In this document: one piece after another, positions 1 to 12,700 of the stretch
Layout: the number at the start of each line of letters is the position of its first letter
Position numbering within the stretch: position 1 is the stretch's first letter
NCBI GenBank assembly: GCA_914767715.1
Contig: OU612066.1
Span: 11,167,001-11,227,000 of the forward strand
Source of the DNA: Membranipora membranacea
Lineage: Eukaryota > Bryozoa > Gymnolaemata > Cheilostomatida > Membraniporidae
Length of the DNA: 60,000 bases
Direction of reading: 5' to 3'
Made by a program: the position numbers and the translations under genes
Notes under the pieces: model-generated
What the model saw: the letters and a program-made list of their open reading frames with translations, nothing else
Told to the model about the DNA's origin: nothing
Database searches by the model: none

Positions 1-2924
1 TCATGTTTGACAAGGCCTTCACTTTGATGTGGTCATGATCACAGTCATCTGTACTGCAAGGTGGCATGTGGGTGGTTCCTTTATATACAAAGCTAGAGAA
101 GCCTGTATCTATGTCAACTAACAGCAAATCTTCGATTGTGTTACATAGAAGTAGACCGTCCTGAATGATAATAGCTTTGTTCACAGGGTCTTTATATCTG
201 TGAAGTTGCATTTGGCCCGTCTTCTTCGACTCTAGCTCAACACGATTTGCGGTGATTACGGAACCCTCATGAAAGAAAATGAACGCTGTTGAGTAGTCTT
301 TATTCAATGTCATAGCCGTCACCCTACCACCCATGCTGTTAAAGCTGAAAATTGCGGTAGCGTCATCTGAAGAAAGATCCACCCTGTAGAGACTAGAGCC
401 ATCTATATAAAAGACGACTCCTGATGCTGAGCTGGGATCTACAGCGATGGGCCCGAGATATAAAGACCTGTTCTGCCTCTCCTTACATCTTAATTCTGAG
501 CAGCAGCCAGGATTATTGCACACCAATGTATTGCATTTTGTTTTGTTGTTCATATTGAAGTCAGTAAGCTGGTACACTTTCAACGAGTATTTGTAACTAA
601 CAAGGAATTTTTTGCTGCTGAATCGATGAAAGTTGGTGATGATACCATCATCATTTTTTATCAATTGAATGGAAGATTCTCGTCCCTGCGAAGTGTCCCA
701 AAGATATATACCATTGTTTGTGGAATAAAAAACAGTTTGGTTCGAATCTGAATCAAATTGCACGCTTTTGGGAACATCTACTGTCAGATTTCTAGTAGGG
801 TCACTGTACTTCTCTTCTGTCATATTCAGAGTTATTCTGGAAAAGAGGAAAAAGACCACTCTCAACAGCATCACATGTTTATTTTACTTCATTCCGATTA
901 TTAGATTTTGAGATAAACAATTTTAGAAATAAGAGTGTGACATCATGTTATCTCGCCTGACCGTGAAATGAGGTTTGCATGTCCATTGTTATCACTATCA
1001 CTATCACTGTTTTTATAAACAAGACATCAACAAATTTTATGACGTCATCAATCAACATCGAAATATGGTTGTCATGAGTCCTATTTATCACTGACTACTG
1101 ATGTGAAAATGGTGAGACTTCACAGGTCGACTGGCAGTACAACTAGTGTAATGCTCCATAACAATATAAGGATACTGGTGACCTATTCTTTAATGTTTCA
1201 CTTAACATTCATGCAGCCAGATGATACACTTTCCATCAATCAGGCAAGCAATTACAAACGGTTGCTCTTCCTCGTGGCTTGTATTTGAGTCTTGACGCAG
1301 CGCTTGTAACCTCTAACTTATTGCTTACATCGAGAGCAAGACTTGCCTGACACATGATACTATAGTTGTGAAACAAATTTTGCTATCAATGCCTTACATT
1401 ACCTTACCTGGGACTTTGTGAGTCATCTTCAATTGCAGCAACACTGAGAATAAGTCCAATGCAAAGCCAAATCAGAAACTGTAAAATGGATATAAAATGA
1501 TGATAATTTCCATTGCACACAACTTTGAATATTATGATTTCAGATATTAGATTTTACTATTATAGTGTTATCATTCATGAGTCAAATTTTAAAGTGGCAA
1601 AATTGTACTCAATTCCAATTACGCATTGATACGACTGGATATGATCCAGGAGTTTGGCAGACACCATTTTATCTAAGTTGGCTTTCATTGATTATCATTA
1701 TGTCTTCTGCGGCTTTAAGAGCCTTTGTGTGAAAAAGCCTGATGATCTGGCACACCCACTTTATCACTTTATAGTTGATAATCATAATAGGACTCCCCCC
1801 CCCCCCCCTTTGATATGAATTCATGAATAAGTGATAAAATAAGCAGTATGGCTATTCCAGGAGTAATTACATCATTATATAGTTTGTGTCAGTATTTGGA
1901 TCTTGCTAAAATTCTGGCAGCTTCAACGTTATGTATTGACTGACGTCCCAAAAACGACCTATGAAAACTCAGGCAAGCTACTTGACAAAAGTTTGCAAGG
2001 GGTCAGCTGTAGTGTTACTGAACATCAGTATAAGACTTTGTGTCAGTATCTAAATGAAACTAAAAATATGACAGCTTTTATGTTATGCAGTGATTGACGT
2101 CCCAGTAACAACCTTCAAAAACTCAGGAGAGCCAATTGACAAAAGTTTACCTTACAACATGCTCATCACTATCAAATCAACCATATTTAATAATTTCAAC
2201 ATTATCCTTCAACAAAATTACTTGTTTTAAAACACAGCCAAAAAAAAAATTACACACCAGTCATTAAGCTTAATTTTTTATTTTTTTGCTACCGGGTTCA
2301 TATTTTATTGTTATTCATAATATGCCTGCAAACAGAGGCTTTTTCTGCACTAATATTATAAATCTGTACACGAAAATATAACATTACTAACTGACTAAAA
2401 GTTTTCATGGGTCAGCTATATTTGACTCTGAACTTGTGGGCCAGTCAAAGATGAGAAATGCGGTATAGCAACCATACATAAATGGCAATATCCTTGTTCA
2501 GGGTCAGATATGCTCCTCTGATCCATGAATATATATCATAGCCCCTCCCCCCCTCGCAAACTCACCTAAACTATGTGAAAACCTAGCAGTATTAAGCAAG
2601 TTTTATTTTATGGCCGACATGTGTATGTTCTCATTGTCACTTAACCTGTGCATGCAAAAGATTTATGTCTGAAGTGCGTTACAACATGTAGGTAACTTTA
2701 TCTATGTTGTCTGCCCATTTATATTAGGAACACAACTCAACTTGTGATACGATACATCGTATAAACAGGGCAAGTTTTTCAAAAACAACCTTGACCTGAA
2801 AATCAAGCATGTTGTATTCAACTCTTTGCCAAAATTTCCCCTGCCACTGGTGTGAATTGCAAACAAAATTCTTAAACTGATAAAGGGCTATGCATGTTCT
2901 TACCTCATATATGCAGTGTGCCAT
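1..2924 (-). CDS. Gene Y, arm 1: receptor-like protein with signal peptide and propeller-like ectodomain (3' part beyond window)
   Basis: Exons read on the minus strand: 2924-2904 (MAHCIYE), 1478-1408, and 836 to beyond base 1; intron phases are 0 and 2, all with GT-AG ends. Exon 2 supplies a hydrophobic signal segment (FLIWLCIGLILSVAA). Exon 3 is open for about 278 codons with no stop. It has repeats of the kind seen in beta-propellers: FYSTNNGIYLWD, GPIAVDPSSASGVVFYIDG, LLLVDIDTG. It also has a Cys cluster (CNNPGCC) and several N-glycosylation sequons. The plus-strand paralogue (46904 onward) shares exon lengths of 21 and 71 nt and adds a stalk, a membrane helix and a tail, which for this copy must lie outside the window. 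Homology of the ectodomain to a named family is not recognised; an LDLR-B/YWTD-type or other six-bladed propeller is my best guess. The gene lies just downstream of gene X on the same strand. Confidence 0.75.
1880..2550 (+). repeat. Interspersed repeat R1, partly tandem and interrupted
   Basis: The left half of the repeat occurs twice in tandem (about 1883-2015 and 2023-2160). The right half resumes at about 2395, after 240 bp of unrelated AT-rich DNA. The junctions look like a short duplication of gacaaaagttt. Other copies are at 3625-3895 (uninterrupted) and 34310-34585 (reverse). The spurious ORFs here lie inside the repeat. Confidence 0.6.
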
Positions 2925-3239
2925 ATCCCGGTAGTCGATAGTTTATCTCCTTCACTTTGATGATGCACAACAAAATATAAAGCTAGAGCCAGATTAAAGA
3001 CAACACCTTCAGCTTTTGCTGATTTGCCAAGTGTGAACTTATTGAAAGATCTGATCTTATATTACATGGATAAACTTAATCTCCTTTTTTTTGCAAAAAC
3101 TTGAGTAAGAAACCACACAATGTTTCCCTAAGCTAGATAGTTTATAAAATACAGTTGTTCTGATTGGATCACCTATCGACTGATCAGATATAAGATAGAG
3201 CCTGACAGCTTCAATAAACCAAGTTCTATACTCTATAGT

Positions 3240-5242
3240 CTATATTCTATATTCAGACGGGGACGGGCAGGAGTCAAGATCCGTAAGTCTCACTTTTGGT
3301 GTTGTTCTACTGTTAATAGCACATACTATACTCTTCTCTCTGCTTCCTGGAATAATTCAAAACGTGACGTTTTGTAAATGACTTTGCAGAGCACAAGTGT
3401 GATATGATAATGCAGTTTAGCTTAATCAAAACTAATTAATTAATTGGTCAAACACTGAGGGTATGGGCAGGCTCTCATGCATAAAACACAATGCGTAACA
3501 AAATTTTGATATTGCTAAAATTAGAGCAAACATTTTTTCCTTCTAAGTACATGTGTGTACATACCACTGATTGCAATTTATGGATCAGTGGTAGAATATG
3601 TAGCATGGCTATTTGTGGTGATATGCCATCAGTATAAGACTTTGTGTCAAGATCTAAATGAAGTTAAAAATCTGACAGCTTTAATGTTTTGCATTGATCG
3701 ACGTCCCAGTATAAACCTTCAAAAACTCAGGCAAGCCAATTAACAATAGTTTACAAGGGTCAGCTATATTAGACTCTGAACTTGTGGACCAATCAAAGAT
3801 GAGAAATGCGGTATAGGGCCTAGCAACCATACATAAATAGCCATACGCTTGTTCAGGGTCAGATATTTTCCCCTCATCCATATATTATATATCAGTGGTA
3901 CATAAATATCGCCGTGTCACTGAAAATTACAATATTAGGTGAGTAGTAGGACTAGCCAAATCCTCGTTTCATTTGACAACAGGTTCTCCAATGGTTTTAT
4001 GATGCACTTACTGTTATGTTTTATGAGTTTGAACCCTCTTTTTACACCAACAAACTCGAACACATTGCTGTCACACATAGAAACAGTTGGTGCGGCGCGC
4101 TTTAGGCTGGGCTGCAACAAAGATCAAAAGTTTGTTACACAAAATTTGAGCATAAATATATACACATAAAAAAGGCCAACCAAGAATTCCAGTCAAATAT
4201 TGGGACTCGGGAGCATTCATAATAGTAAGGCAATCAGCCTTCGAAGTGATTGATCTTAAATAACAAGTTTGCCAGTCATCAATCCTTTGTCATATAGATT
4301 GTCAAGTTAAAATCTGACCTTTAACAAGTTGTTTACGTAGAAGGAGCTGGCTGATTTGAAATTAAAATAAAAAAAATGTATTAGGATTAGGTTAAATTTT
4401 CAGAGTTAACAAAAAATGCTAAATGCTAAAACATAACTTGGATTATGATATAGGTACATTACCGTTGCTATGAGTCCGTAACCAGATGGATCTGCTGTCA
4501 ATTGTCCTTGAGAGTAATCAACGAAACGGTTAATTTTCTGATCGAGCTTCACATTATGAATGTGTATGATGATGAATTCTCGTTGAGCATCAACTCCACC
4601 CAATTGATATATATCGAATCTCACATGCTGCTCGTAAGTGGCTTAAAAAATAAAATTGCAAACTTAGATTATCAGAAAGGGATTAATGATAGCACCCCTG
4701 TGTAGGTCCAGTTTTCAAGTGTCCATGACTATCTTTGTGAGCAGTTCTGACTTCAGAAAATTGCAATATACTAGCTGAAATATATATGAACAGGGATTCC
4801 TCCTGGCTTGCATTTTTTTCTCATAAGAGCTCTTAGTTACCTCTAGTTTGATAAAGCTGAGTGTCAATTTCTTGAGTTGTTGAATCAACTACCATAAAAT
4901 ATGAATTTTCTACGATGCGGATTTTGGCGTAATATGTGCGGTCCTCTGCTGATATTCTGAGTGTAGGACAATATTCCTCTGCGCTGCATTGACATGCTAG
5001 AACTTCAAAAGGACATAATGATGAAAAATATGGCATAATTTTATACTTGAAACAAACTAATCTGCAAATTCTCGAACCTGTGTAGGGCTCTCATATACAG
5101 TATATGCATGATTGAGATGTTTATTGTTTGTAATGAGTGTTTAGTCATTAGTTTCGCTGAATTAGAAAGTTCTATGGGGCTCACCTGCTAAAATAAAAAT
5201 ATGCTTCAGCTCGAAAAACGTTGTAGATGGTGTGATCTTCAT
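3240..5242 (-). CDS. Gene X, arm 1: small secreted protein, possibly beta-trefoil-like (199 aa)
   Basis: Five exons on the minus strand: 5242-5185, 4996-4841, 4641-4463, 4111-4012 and 3346-3240; phases 1,1,0,1 and all GT-AG, total 600 nt. The N-terminus has a hydrophobic run (FFELKHIFILAACQC) compatible with a signal peptide. Later exons carry alternating beta-strand-like segments: FEFVGVKRGFKLIKH, GQLTADPSG, SIVCAINSR, VRLTDLDSC. This pattern of short hydrophobic strands with G-x-L-T-A and F-K-L-I turns resembles FGF/IL-1/fascin beta-trefoils, but no diagnostic motif proves it. The plus-strand paralogue (42825-46588) has exons 4 and 5 of identical length (100 and 107 nt), and 22 of 33 exon-4 residues are the same. 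The start ATG corresponds to ATA in the other copy, so the start codon has moved. Gene Y follows about 300 bp downstream on the same strand. Confidence 0.8.
3625..3895 (+). repeat. Interspersed repeat R1, full copy
   Basis: Runs from the atcagtataagactttgtg end to the tcatccatatattatatatc end. It is related to 1880-2550 and, reversed, to 34310-34585. Its presence between exons 4 and 5 of gene X arm 1, and its absence from the equivalent intron of arm 2, shows insertion after the inverted duplication. Confidence 0.6.
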
Positions 5243-5324
5243 CCTGCTTCTTTCTTGAATGTTATTTCAATGCGATAGTTACTAGCTCACATTTCTCAGG
5301 TGAATAGTTTTGTATAAAGGGTCA

Positions 5325-5567
5325 TTAAAATTTAATGAATATCCGCCAGGTAAGCTTTGTTCTTTGTAAATTTGGTTTGTGATGTAAAGATTTTTCTTTG
5401 AGTATGCTTTGTCTGATCATAATGGATATGAAAGCCAGAGGAGTGGTGAAAAATGCTATAACAAAGTATTTCATGTAATTTTTAATTTGTGGCTCCGTAA
5501 CTTTTGTGGTGAAAAAAAGAAACAGTTTTATTTCTTGGCCGATTAAGTGTACAGCTGGAAACTGCAC
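5325..5567 (-). CDS. Possible small membrane-protein ORF upstream of gene X (arm 1)
   Basis: An 80-codon ORF ending 83 bp before the gene X start codon, on the same strand. Its counterpart in arm 2 (42500-42727, 75 codons) keeps the same frame for roughly 55 codons without an indel and also keeps a hydrophobic segment (YFVIAFFTTPLAFISIM) and the motif KPNLQRTK. Substitutions fall at all codon positions and a third copy (34790-34990) is not open, so this may only be conserved 5' flank. No family is recognised. Confidence 0.25.
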   Translation of the reverse strand: MQFPAVHLIGQEIKLFLFFTTKVTEPQIKNYMKYFVIAFFTTPLAFISIMIRQSILKEKSLHHKPNLQRTKLTWRIFIKF

Positions 5568-5569
5568 TT

Positions 5570-7055
5570 TTATGATATACCCATTGATATGAATATATAT
5601 TAGTGGATATACCCTATACTATAAACAGCCTGCTCTGGTAATCGGTCAATCTAAGCCCATTTAGATATATACTTTTTGTATTTTTGATATCATTTTCCAG
5701 TTGGTTATGATAATTGGTTACAAAGGAATATTTTTTTGTGGAAAATCAAAGGAGCCATGCTCGACGGGAACATCGAAAAAAACCTTTAGAAGAAATTTAC
5801 AGTATTATCAACATCTGAATGATTATTCATGCCAGGCCTTTGTTTAGGGATTGTGGTAAGAGGTAATCACAAATTAATCCCTTGGCCTAGGTAGCAACAC
5901 CACCGCGGTACTCAATTGTCATTGACGCATGAAATTTTTTTTCCTCATATTAATTCTGCACTTTTTGCCAGGATTTGTAAATCGAAAGGCAGACAGGTCA
6001 TTTTCATTGTCACCCTATTGGATAGAATTCGGAAACAAAAGAATGCACGCAAGACATACCTGACAAGTCTCCCTTTTTGGTAGGGAGCCTCCCAGTTTTT
6101 AGGGGTATTTTCCACCTCCTCCCTATCTCCCTTTTTCCTCCCTTTTTTCAGCTTCCTTCAACCAGAAGACTTTTTAAGCCGTTTTCCTACACCCAAAGTA
6201 CATATACCTAGATATAATTGCCTATTAACGTACTATCTCTCTTCGTTCGGATAAAGTGCAGCAATATAATTTGTAAAATAAGGTAAAATTAGGCATTTCA
6301 TAATATGAACGCTCTAGTTTTGGCTTAAAATAAATGACAACAATGGCCAAATTACACCTTCACTGCGGGACGCGCAGAGTGGTACTCCGGGACGGGAGTT
6401 TGTCCCTGGAGACCTCCTGATTTCTGGGTCTACCAACTTGTCATGTATGACGCAAGATTATGTCTTTCCAAATTAATCCCAGCCTGTTTTCCACTCGAGA
6501 TTATGTAAGCTGCACTCTCTGCTGACATAATGATATCCTGCTACGCGATTGGGGTTATGTGTTGCGGTAATTTTTTGCTGCATTTAGCGAACACTTTTTA
6601 TGATTACTGAAAGCTTTGCTGATTGTGATTGGTGTAATCTGACCATGGCAGTCTTTCCCTAAGCTGCAATTTGATTGAGAATCATTCCAGCTTGACTTCT
6701 GTTTTTTTTTAAGTGTTGTCAAGCAGTTAATAACATACCCGCCCAAACCATCTGTTATCACACCTCACACTTCTTTTGAACACAATGGAAGGTGAGGACT
6801 AAACACTTGGTAATAGAGATAATTTATGTCAGGTTTTTTGTTAGGGCTTGTGGTCTGAGATAATCTTTTATTCATGCACTGATTTGAAACCAAAGCTATA
6901 CCTACCTGCTGTTTGGCAGTAGAAACTTTTGGCAACCCTTCAAGGTTCCGCTTCATATGAACAGGTGTGTTTAATACAGTACCCTCTTATCAGATGAGAC
7001 ACCACAATAAACAGTCAAGTACGACGGCATTATTGAGTCTTGCGCTAGTTCTAAT
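5570..7055. other. Non-coding outer flank of arm 1
   Basis: No gene seen. The stretch 5860-6985 pairs with 41585-42280 in reverse complement, and part of it (5860-6000) also with 34160-34330. These are shared flanks of the duplicated segment. Confidence 0.6.
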
Positions 7056-7059
7056 CCTT

Positions 7060-7228
7060 TCAATCAGCATGTTTCCATGTGAATTTTGAGGTCGGCCGAG
7101 ATCGAGCTGAGTTGTCATCTCTTGGATCGATCTCGAAATATGAAGCCATTCACATGATAGAGCTGAGAAAAAAAACGGCCTCCCACGTCAGAGTCTTTGA
7201 TGCTAACTGCTCAGCCACACCAGCTTGT
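7060..7228 (-). mobile_element. tRNA-derived SINE, family B
   Basis: Read on the minus strand the head is tRNA-like (tggtgtggctgagcagttag, an A-box-like sequence), followed by a conserved body containing gagctgagttgtcatctctt in plus orientation. Related copies lie at 43030-43195 (minus) and, tail only, at 35220-35325 (plus). Confidence 0.5.
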
Positions 7229-7784
7229 TGTATTGTGAGCACGTAATTGTGCAATCTGAACCTTGGCGCTCAGGGCGATCTTGGAGCCATTTCCATAGCT
7301 CGCAAACCCTCTTAATTAGTCTCAGATTGACCTAAAAACTGACATGGAAATGCAGTGAATACCGCCAATTCTTAACCTTGCTAACCCGCTGCTTCCTGTT
7401 GTTTTCTGTACAGCTGTTGTAAACCTCAATGCTGAGCCAAATTATGATCATATGTCTTGGTGTTCCTGTTGGCTAGCTTTAGTGAGGGAGGGGTGATGGA
7501 TTTCTAGACAGCTTAACATTTTAATATGGATATGACTTCTCACGCAAATCTAGTTTATGTGGTAACAGAGCTAAAATTCTCCCAGATAACGTTGACTGCC
7601 ATCTATACATGCGACCCAAGCCAACATTTTCTAGCTGAGGCTGCATTGGCTAGTGGCATTCATTTATCTTTAGATTTAATTTGTTGTGATTTTGTTGTGG
7701 AAGACTGGACAGTATACTGCTACCCAGAATAATATAGAGTTGTTGTTTATCCATGGGAGGACATATGGCGCAAACAAGAAACCA

Positions 7785-9785
7785 CTGTCTTCTACTGTAG
7801 GCCAGAAGCAGCTTAGCTGTAACTGCTCTATAAAAAAATGGCACGGACAATTTTTGATGGCAGGAAACTGATCGCATATTATACTTCATTGATGTTTCTT
7901 CTGTAAAATTCACCGGGTGTACCCAGCTGTAGTGGTCATATTTAGAAATTAAAAGGTGTTTTGTTTTTGCATTATATGTGTGGGGACATAACTCCTATTC
8001 TGTGTAATATTACTTATCTAATCTTCAGGGAATTCCAGGTTGAAACTGCATTGTGGGGATTTTGTTGACTTGCCAATTTATTTACCAAATAAACTTGCAG
8101 AAGTCTGCTCGTGTTAGATCAGGACAAATTAAAAATTTTCAATAAGTATAATGTCAGATCTTTATGAGGTAAGTATGATACTGTCTTGCGACAGCATATC
8201 CGCAATATTTCTCAAAATTGCATAATTTATAATAAATGTTAAGAATTCAATAAAAGGTGTTTCTAGGTTGGAACAACGTGCTGAATCCATTATTAAGGGT
8301 TATTATTGTAGCGATCATGTCAGCGGCACCGCGGCAGCATATCCTCACTTCCTCTAAAAATTGCTTTTAATGAGTGAAATATTAAAAGTTTTAATAAAAG
8401 GTGTTTCAAGGGTATAATAACATGCTGAATAATAAAGAAATATGGGTGTAACCTAGAACAAGTTTGATCCAATTGCCTGCATGCCTGTTGCTCCCGATCC
8501 ACTGGTCACGCCGTGGTATGACCAGTGGATTGGAAGCCACTTGGAATGCAGGCAAATTGACCAAACTTGGTGTAGTGTACCCAGTTGTAGCAATCATGTC
8601 AGCGGAAGATCGGCAGCGCGGCAGCATATCGCAATTTTTCCGAAAATCGCTTATTATAAGTGAAATGTTACGAGTTTTAAACAAGGGTATATCTAGGGTA
8701 GGACAATGTGCTGAATCTAAAACTGAGATTGTATCCGGTTGTAGCAATCATGTCAGCGGCAGCGCAGCAGCATACCTGCAATTTTCTTCACAATCAGTTA
8801 GGTAAGTGAAATATCAAGTGATTAATATGGTCAGCAGGAAACACGACTATACATATGATTTTAACAAGATATTCTATTACATCATTTTAAAAGGTGGTCA
8901 GCGACAGCACTACATCTCAATGAGAACATGACAAAAAGCAGCCTAGACGTGAGACAAATTTGATGTAGGAAAAAAGTGTGTACCCAGTTGAAGAGGTCAG
9001 CCGCAGCACTACTGCATATCCCAAATATTCACACTATCGATATGTGATTAGTGGGAAGTCAAGAGTTTGATGCAGTAGACACAAGTCAAGACTATAGTCC
9101 TGGGTTCTACATTGTATATGTTTTATCATTGCATGAGGTGGTTGGTGAGAGACAGCGCTACCGCATATCCCCATATCATGTCATTAGCATGTTAGGAAAG
9201 TATGCGAAGCTGGCATATCTAAGTTTTTCAGACTCTGACAGTTGGGTTTCTTTGCTGAAAAGTGAGGCACTCGTTGAACTCTTTGCTCATGTGTTATGCA
9301 AAAGATATCCAGCCGAAAAATGACATAAGAGGCAATTGAAACATCAAAAATGTTGTCGGTAATTGCCCCAAGACAGTGGTCTTAAGACCATACAATATCA
9401 TACTAGTCCCATAAGAAGTTCGATATAATTCAATTGAAATTTTTCAATTTGTGCTGGTCTGATAGGAGGAGACTTCTCTACAAGTTTACTTCGTGAAGTA
9501 ATTGCCATGTCAACAAATCCCACAAAATCCCACAATGCAATTTTAACCTGGAATTCCCTGATGATTAGATTAGTTAGACTACACAAAATAGGAGTTATTT
9601 CCCCACACATTTAATGCCTAAACAAAACACCTTTTTATTTCTAAATATGACCACTACAACTGGGTACACCCAGTGAATTTTACAGAACATATACCAATGA
9701 AGTTTAAAAACTGATCAATATCCTGCCATCAAATATTGCCCGTGCCATAACAAGTTACGCGATAGCTGCTTCTGGCCTACTATCA
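7785..9785. mobile_element. Foldback-like element with ~390-bp inverted arms and internal tandem repeats
   Basis: The left arm (about 7785-8175) matches the reverse complement of 9400-9785. Both arms contain the blocks gtaggccagaagcagct, tttgatggcagga and the gtgtacccag start of the internal unit. Between them lie repeated units of about 150 bp that begin with cagttgtagcaatcatgtca and contain the gcggcagcatat motif, at about 8302, 8582 and 8730, with a degenerate one near 8990. Long inverted arms around a tandem-repeat core are typical of foldback transposons. No transposase is encoded. A related copy lies at 57590-58470. Confidence 0.65.
8453..8577. repeat. Long hairpin inside the foldback element
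   Basis: Imperfect inverted repeat with arms of about 55-60 bp. The centre contains tccactggtca facing tgaccagtgga, and the outer ends contain aacaagtttgatc facing gaccaaacttgg. It interrupts the tandem-unit array and explains the overlapping open frames on both strands here. Confidence 0.65.
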
Positions 9786-9789
9786 GGTA

Positions 9790-12700
9790 ATAGAGAAAAA
9801 GTTAAGGCCAGAGGGATAATGGACAAGACAAGGTCTAAAGGTGGACAGGAGGGGCATGTTTTACTTGTCCGCTGCATACCTCCGGCTTAGCATAATGAGA
9901 CATCGCCCCAGTATGTAGATATCAGTAATGGTAATAGCAACGTAAACTTTAAACTGGCTCTCATAATTCCTACAGTACAATACCTTTTTATTGTCAGCCA
10001 ATCAAGAATTAAAAGTAGTACAAACATTCAAGGTGAAGTAAAAAAAACAGCAATAACACTGTTAGATAATCATCAAATGTCACATGAAGAAGAAAGAAAT
10101 TAGAAGAAGCAGAAAAGGTACAACAGTAAAATTTGCAACACAACAGGTGTCTTAAAGAAAATTAGTTGGGAAACAAATAATCCCCCATCACTTCAGTATG
10201 GGTTATGCAGTAATACCCAATAGAAATGCCTGTACAATATGCACATGTCCTTTATGTCATAATTTCTTGCAAAAAAACTAAGAATGTAATGCGTCACAAA
10301 AAATTAAGGAATTATACTGCAGCAGTTCTAATGCTCTTACCTTTTTGTACCTCAGATGTCAATAAAATTAACATCAACAATCCTAGACAGGCTTTTTTAT
10401 GTATGATGCAGGTGCCGCAGGTAGACGCTTATTATTTCTAAGCAAACTGGTAGATTTGGAATTTTTGGATAATATAAGTTTGGATACAATCATCCATTGA
10501 TATCACAGAAAGTACTGCAGAGAGAAAACAAATATTCTCACTTGGCTCACAAATTTCAAGGAGTGGGTTGTGTCAGGAGTTGTCCCTCACTATAGGTGGC
10601 GCCCACCTGATGAGACCATGAATTTATAATTTTCATCTATAATGTTGTATGGGAGCTGATCACAGTTTTTGGTCATATGGCCAGTTGAATTAGGATAACT
10701 AACATAATATAATATACATTTGTGTATTATGCGTCTTATGCCGAACATGATCTACATTATGGAACCAAGTTTTACATTAAACTTAAGTCATTTCATGTTA
10801 TAATATAATATACTGGAAGAAACTTATTGTTAACATATAAAGAGAAATAACTATGATGGGGCTTAGAATCAGAATATTAAAAAAATGATTTATCATGTAA
10901 ATTTCTAATACCTGTTAGTTTCACAATTTAACAAAGCTGGCTGCAGCTGTTGCAAGCCCTTGATGAATTCATTGTGAGGGTGTATTTTGCATAATGTTAT
11001 TGTGTATGTAGGTGGTATAGGGTACTTGTTTGCATCGTTAGCAAAAACTAAAACATGGAGTGAATCTGTAGTATAAATCTAGATCCAAAGTAGCTAAAGA
11101 CAGAAAAGAGGGCAGATACTGACAGTTGCATAGGTTTGTCGGCAACAATGTCCACAATTTGATACCAAATTTCGTTGTCATTAGAAGACCATAGGTCAAT
11201 GTTTATTGAGGTTGCTTCGTTCCAATATACTACTGAACTACTATAACATATTATTACTTTTTTAAACCAAATTATTACTATAATTCAGTTCAAAATCCTT
11301 CCTCATCTGGTTTCGCAATTTGAAGAGTTATTTTCAAAGTCACTCATTCAAAATGTACCTAGTTCCAGCAATGAATGAACGATTTTGGAATGAGACCGCC
11401 AGGTTTTACCCCGTTGGGAATGATAAACGATCAAATGCAATGAGCAATCCTCCCCCTCCTCCCTGCGAAGCCCATTTCATTTCTACTTGGGTATAAAAAA
11501 TTTAACAAAATTGACATTCACATTCAGTTGCTGTATCCAACACTATGGGAAGACAACTCTTCAACCTTTATATGAGATACTAGTTCAGAACAAATGAAGC
11601 AAGAACCAGAACAAACTGGTGTATTATAAAATGCAAACCTGTGGATCACTGCGATTCTAAAGTAGAATATATAGCTATGGCGTATATAGATATAAACAAA
11701 CAGAAACAGAATTACAACTCAAATGAAATCATATCCTAGTCATAGCAACAACTCCAGGGCAGTTAACAGTAGCAAACATCACCAATGGCCCTTAATGAGT
11801 CGTGCAATGGCAATAGACTAAATAATTAGTCTTTGGTAATAGTATTTAATATACAGACAGCATATTTGCATAATACAGTGTAACATGGCCCAGGTGACTG
11901 GTCCATCACATGTCTCATCCTCAGACTACCCTTTATCATCATTTAGCGAGCCATGTAAGTGTTCCGCTCAAACTCAGTTTGGAAAACAACGAGGAGGCAG
12001 CTTTGACAGAAAATATTTTCTCATTTAGTACTTCAGCTGTGTCATAGCTTTATTGTCGTATAACCGACAGTGATCTGTCATAAACAATATACAAATACAT
12101 GTATCTAACGATATATAAAACATAAAAATCTATCAACACAGTGAACGTGACAGTTAGATCATTCATATAGTATAGATAAATAGTACCAAAGGTATATAGA
12201 ATTGCTGCTTTGCTGCTGGATGTAAGCGTCTAGTTTTTGATAAGATATAGAAGGAATAATCTACGCACATTTTGGTATAGCTCAATTACCAAATTCTCAC
12301 TACATTGAGCTACACAACAGAATATCCATCATGCATGTATAAATATCAGATGAGAAACTAAAATATACCATGTTCATCAATACAGTGAGTCAATCTAGCA
12401 CAATTACAGTAATGATATGATAATAAAATAATATGCTGTCAATTATATATTCAAATGCACCATAATCTATCAAATGATGCACCCATATGGTGCTCTATCC
12501 TAGAAAGGTGTACTTGGAAAGGCTTACTCAAGGCATTCAAAGTTATTATATTTGGTCTGTGGTTAAACAATATAGATTACAAACCAAAATGCAGCCAAAA
12601 TCTCCACACCAAACATGTTAACCCCCCATTTAGCATCTCCACATCAGTTTAGTTCATTTGCACTGATCTTAGTATGCAAATTGACCGATCAAGCCCAGCT

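Larger units (their letters stand above)
1..6985. repeat. Arm 1 of a large inverted duplication
   Basis: This arm matches about 41585-51131 in reverse complement. Matching blocks include every exon of genes X and Y, the X-Y intergenic stretch (2985-3060 with 46785-46860), the X upstream region (5325-5650 with 42420-42760), and the outer block 5860-6985 with 41585-42280, which ends near a shared sequence related to caggtgtgtttaa. Similarity is clearly ancient, with many substitutions and unequal insertions. Confidence 0.85.

Noticed and set aside
1796-1808. Poly-C runs (also about 36353-36367 and 43188-43204) as regulatory quadruplexes
   Set aside because: Simple homopolymer runs; nothing else supports a function.
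2724-2924. 66-codon ORF as a gene
   Set aside because: Only its first seven codons are coding (exon 1 of gene Y); the rest runs into an intron after a GT donor.
3240-5242. Naming gene X as an FGF
   Set aside because: The FGF signature is not present; only a loose trefoil-like pattern is visible.
8406-8805. Overlapping 113-codon ORFs on both strands
   Set aside because: They are by-products of the hairpin and tandem units of the foldback element.
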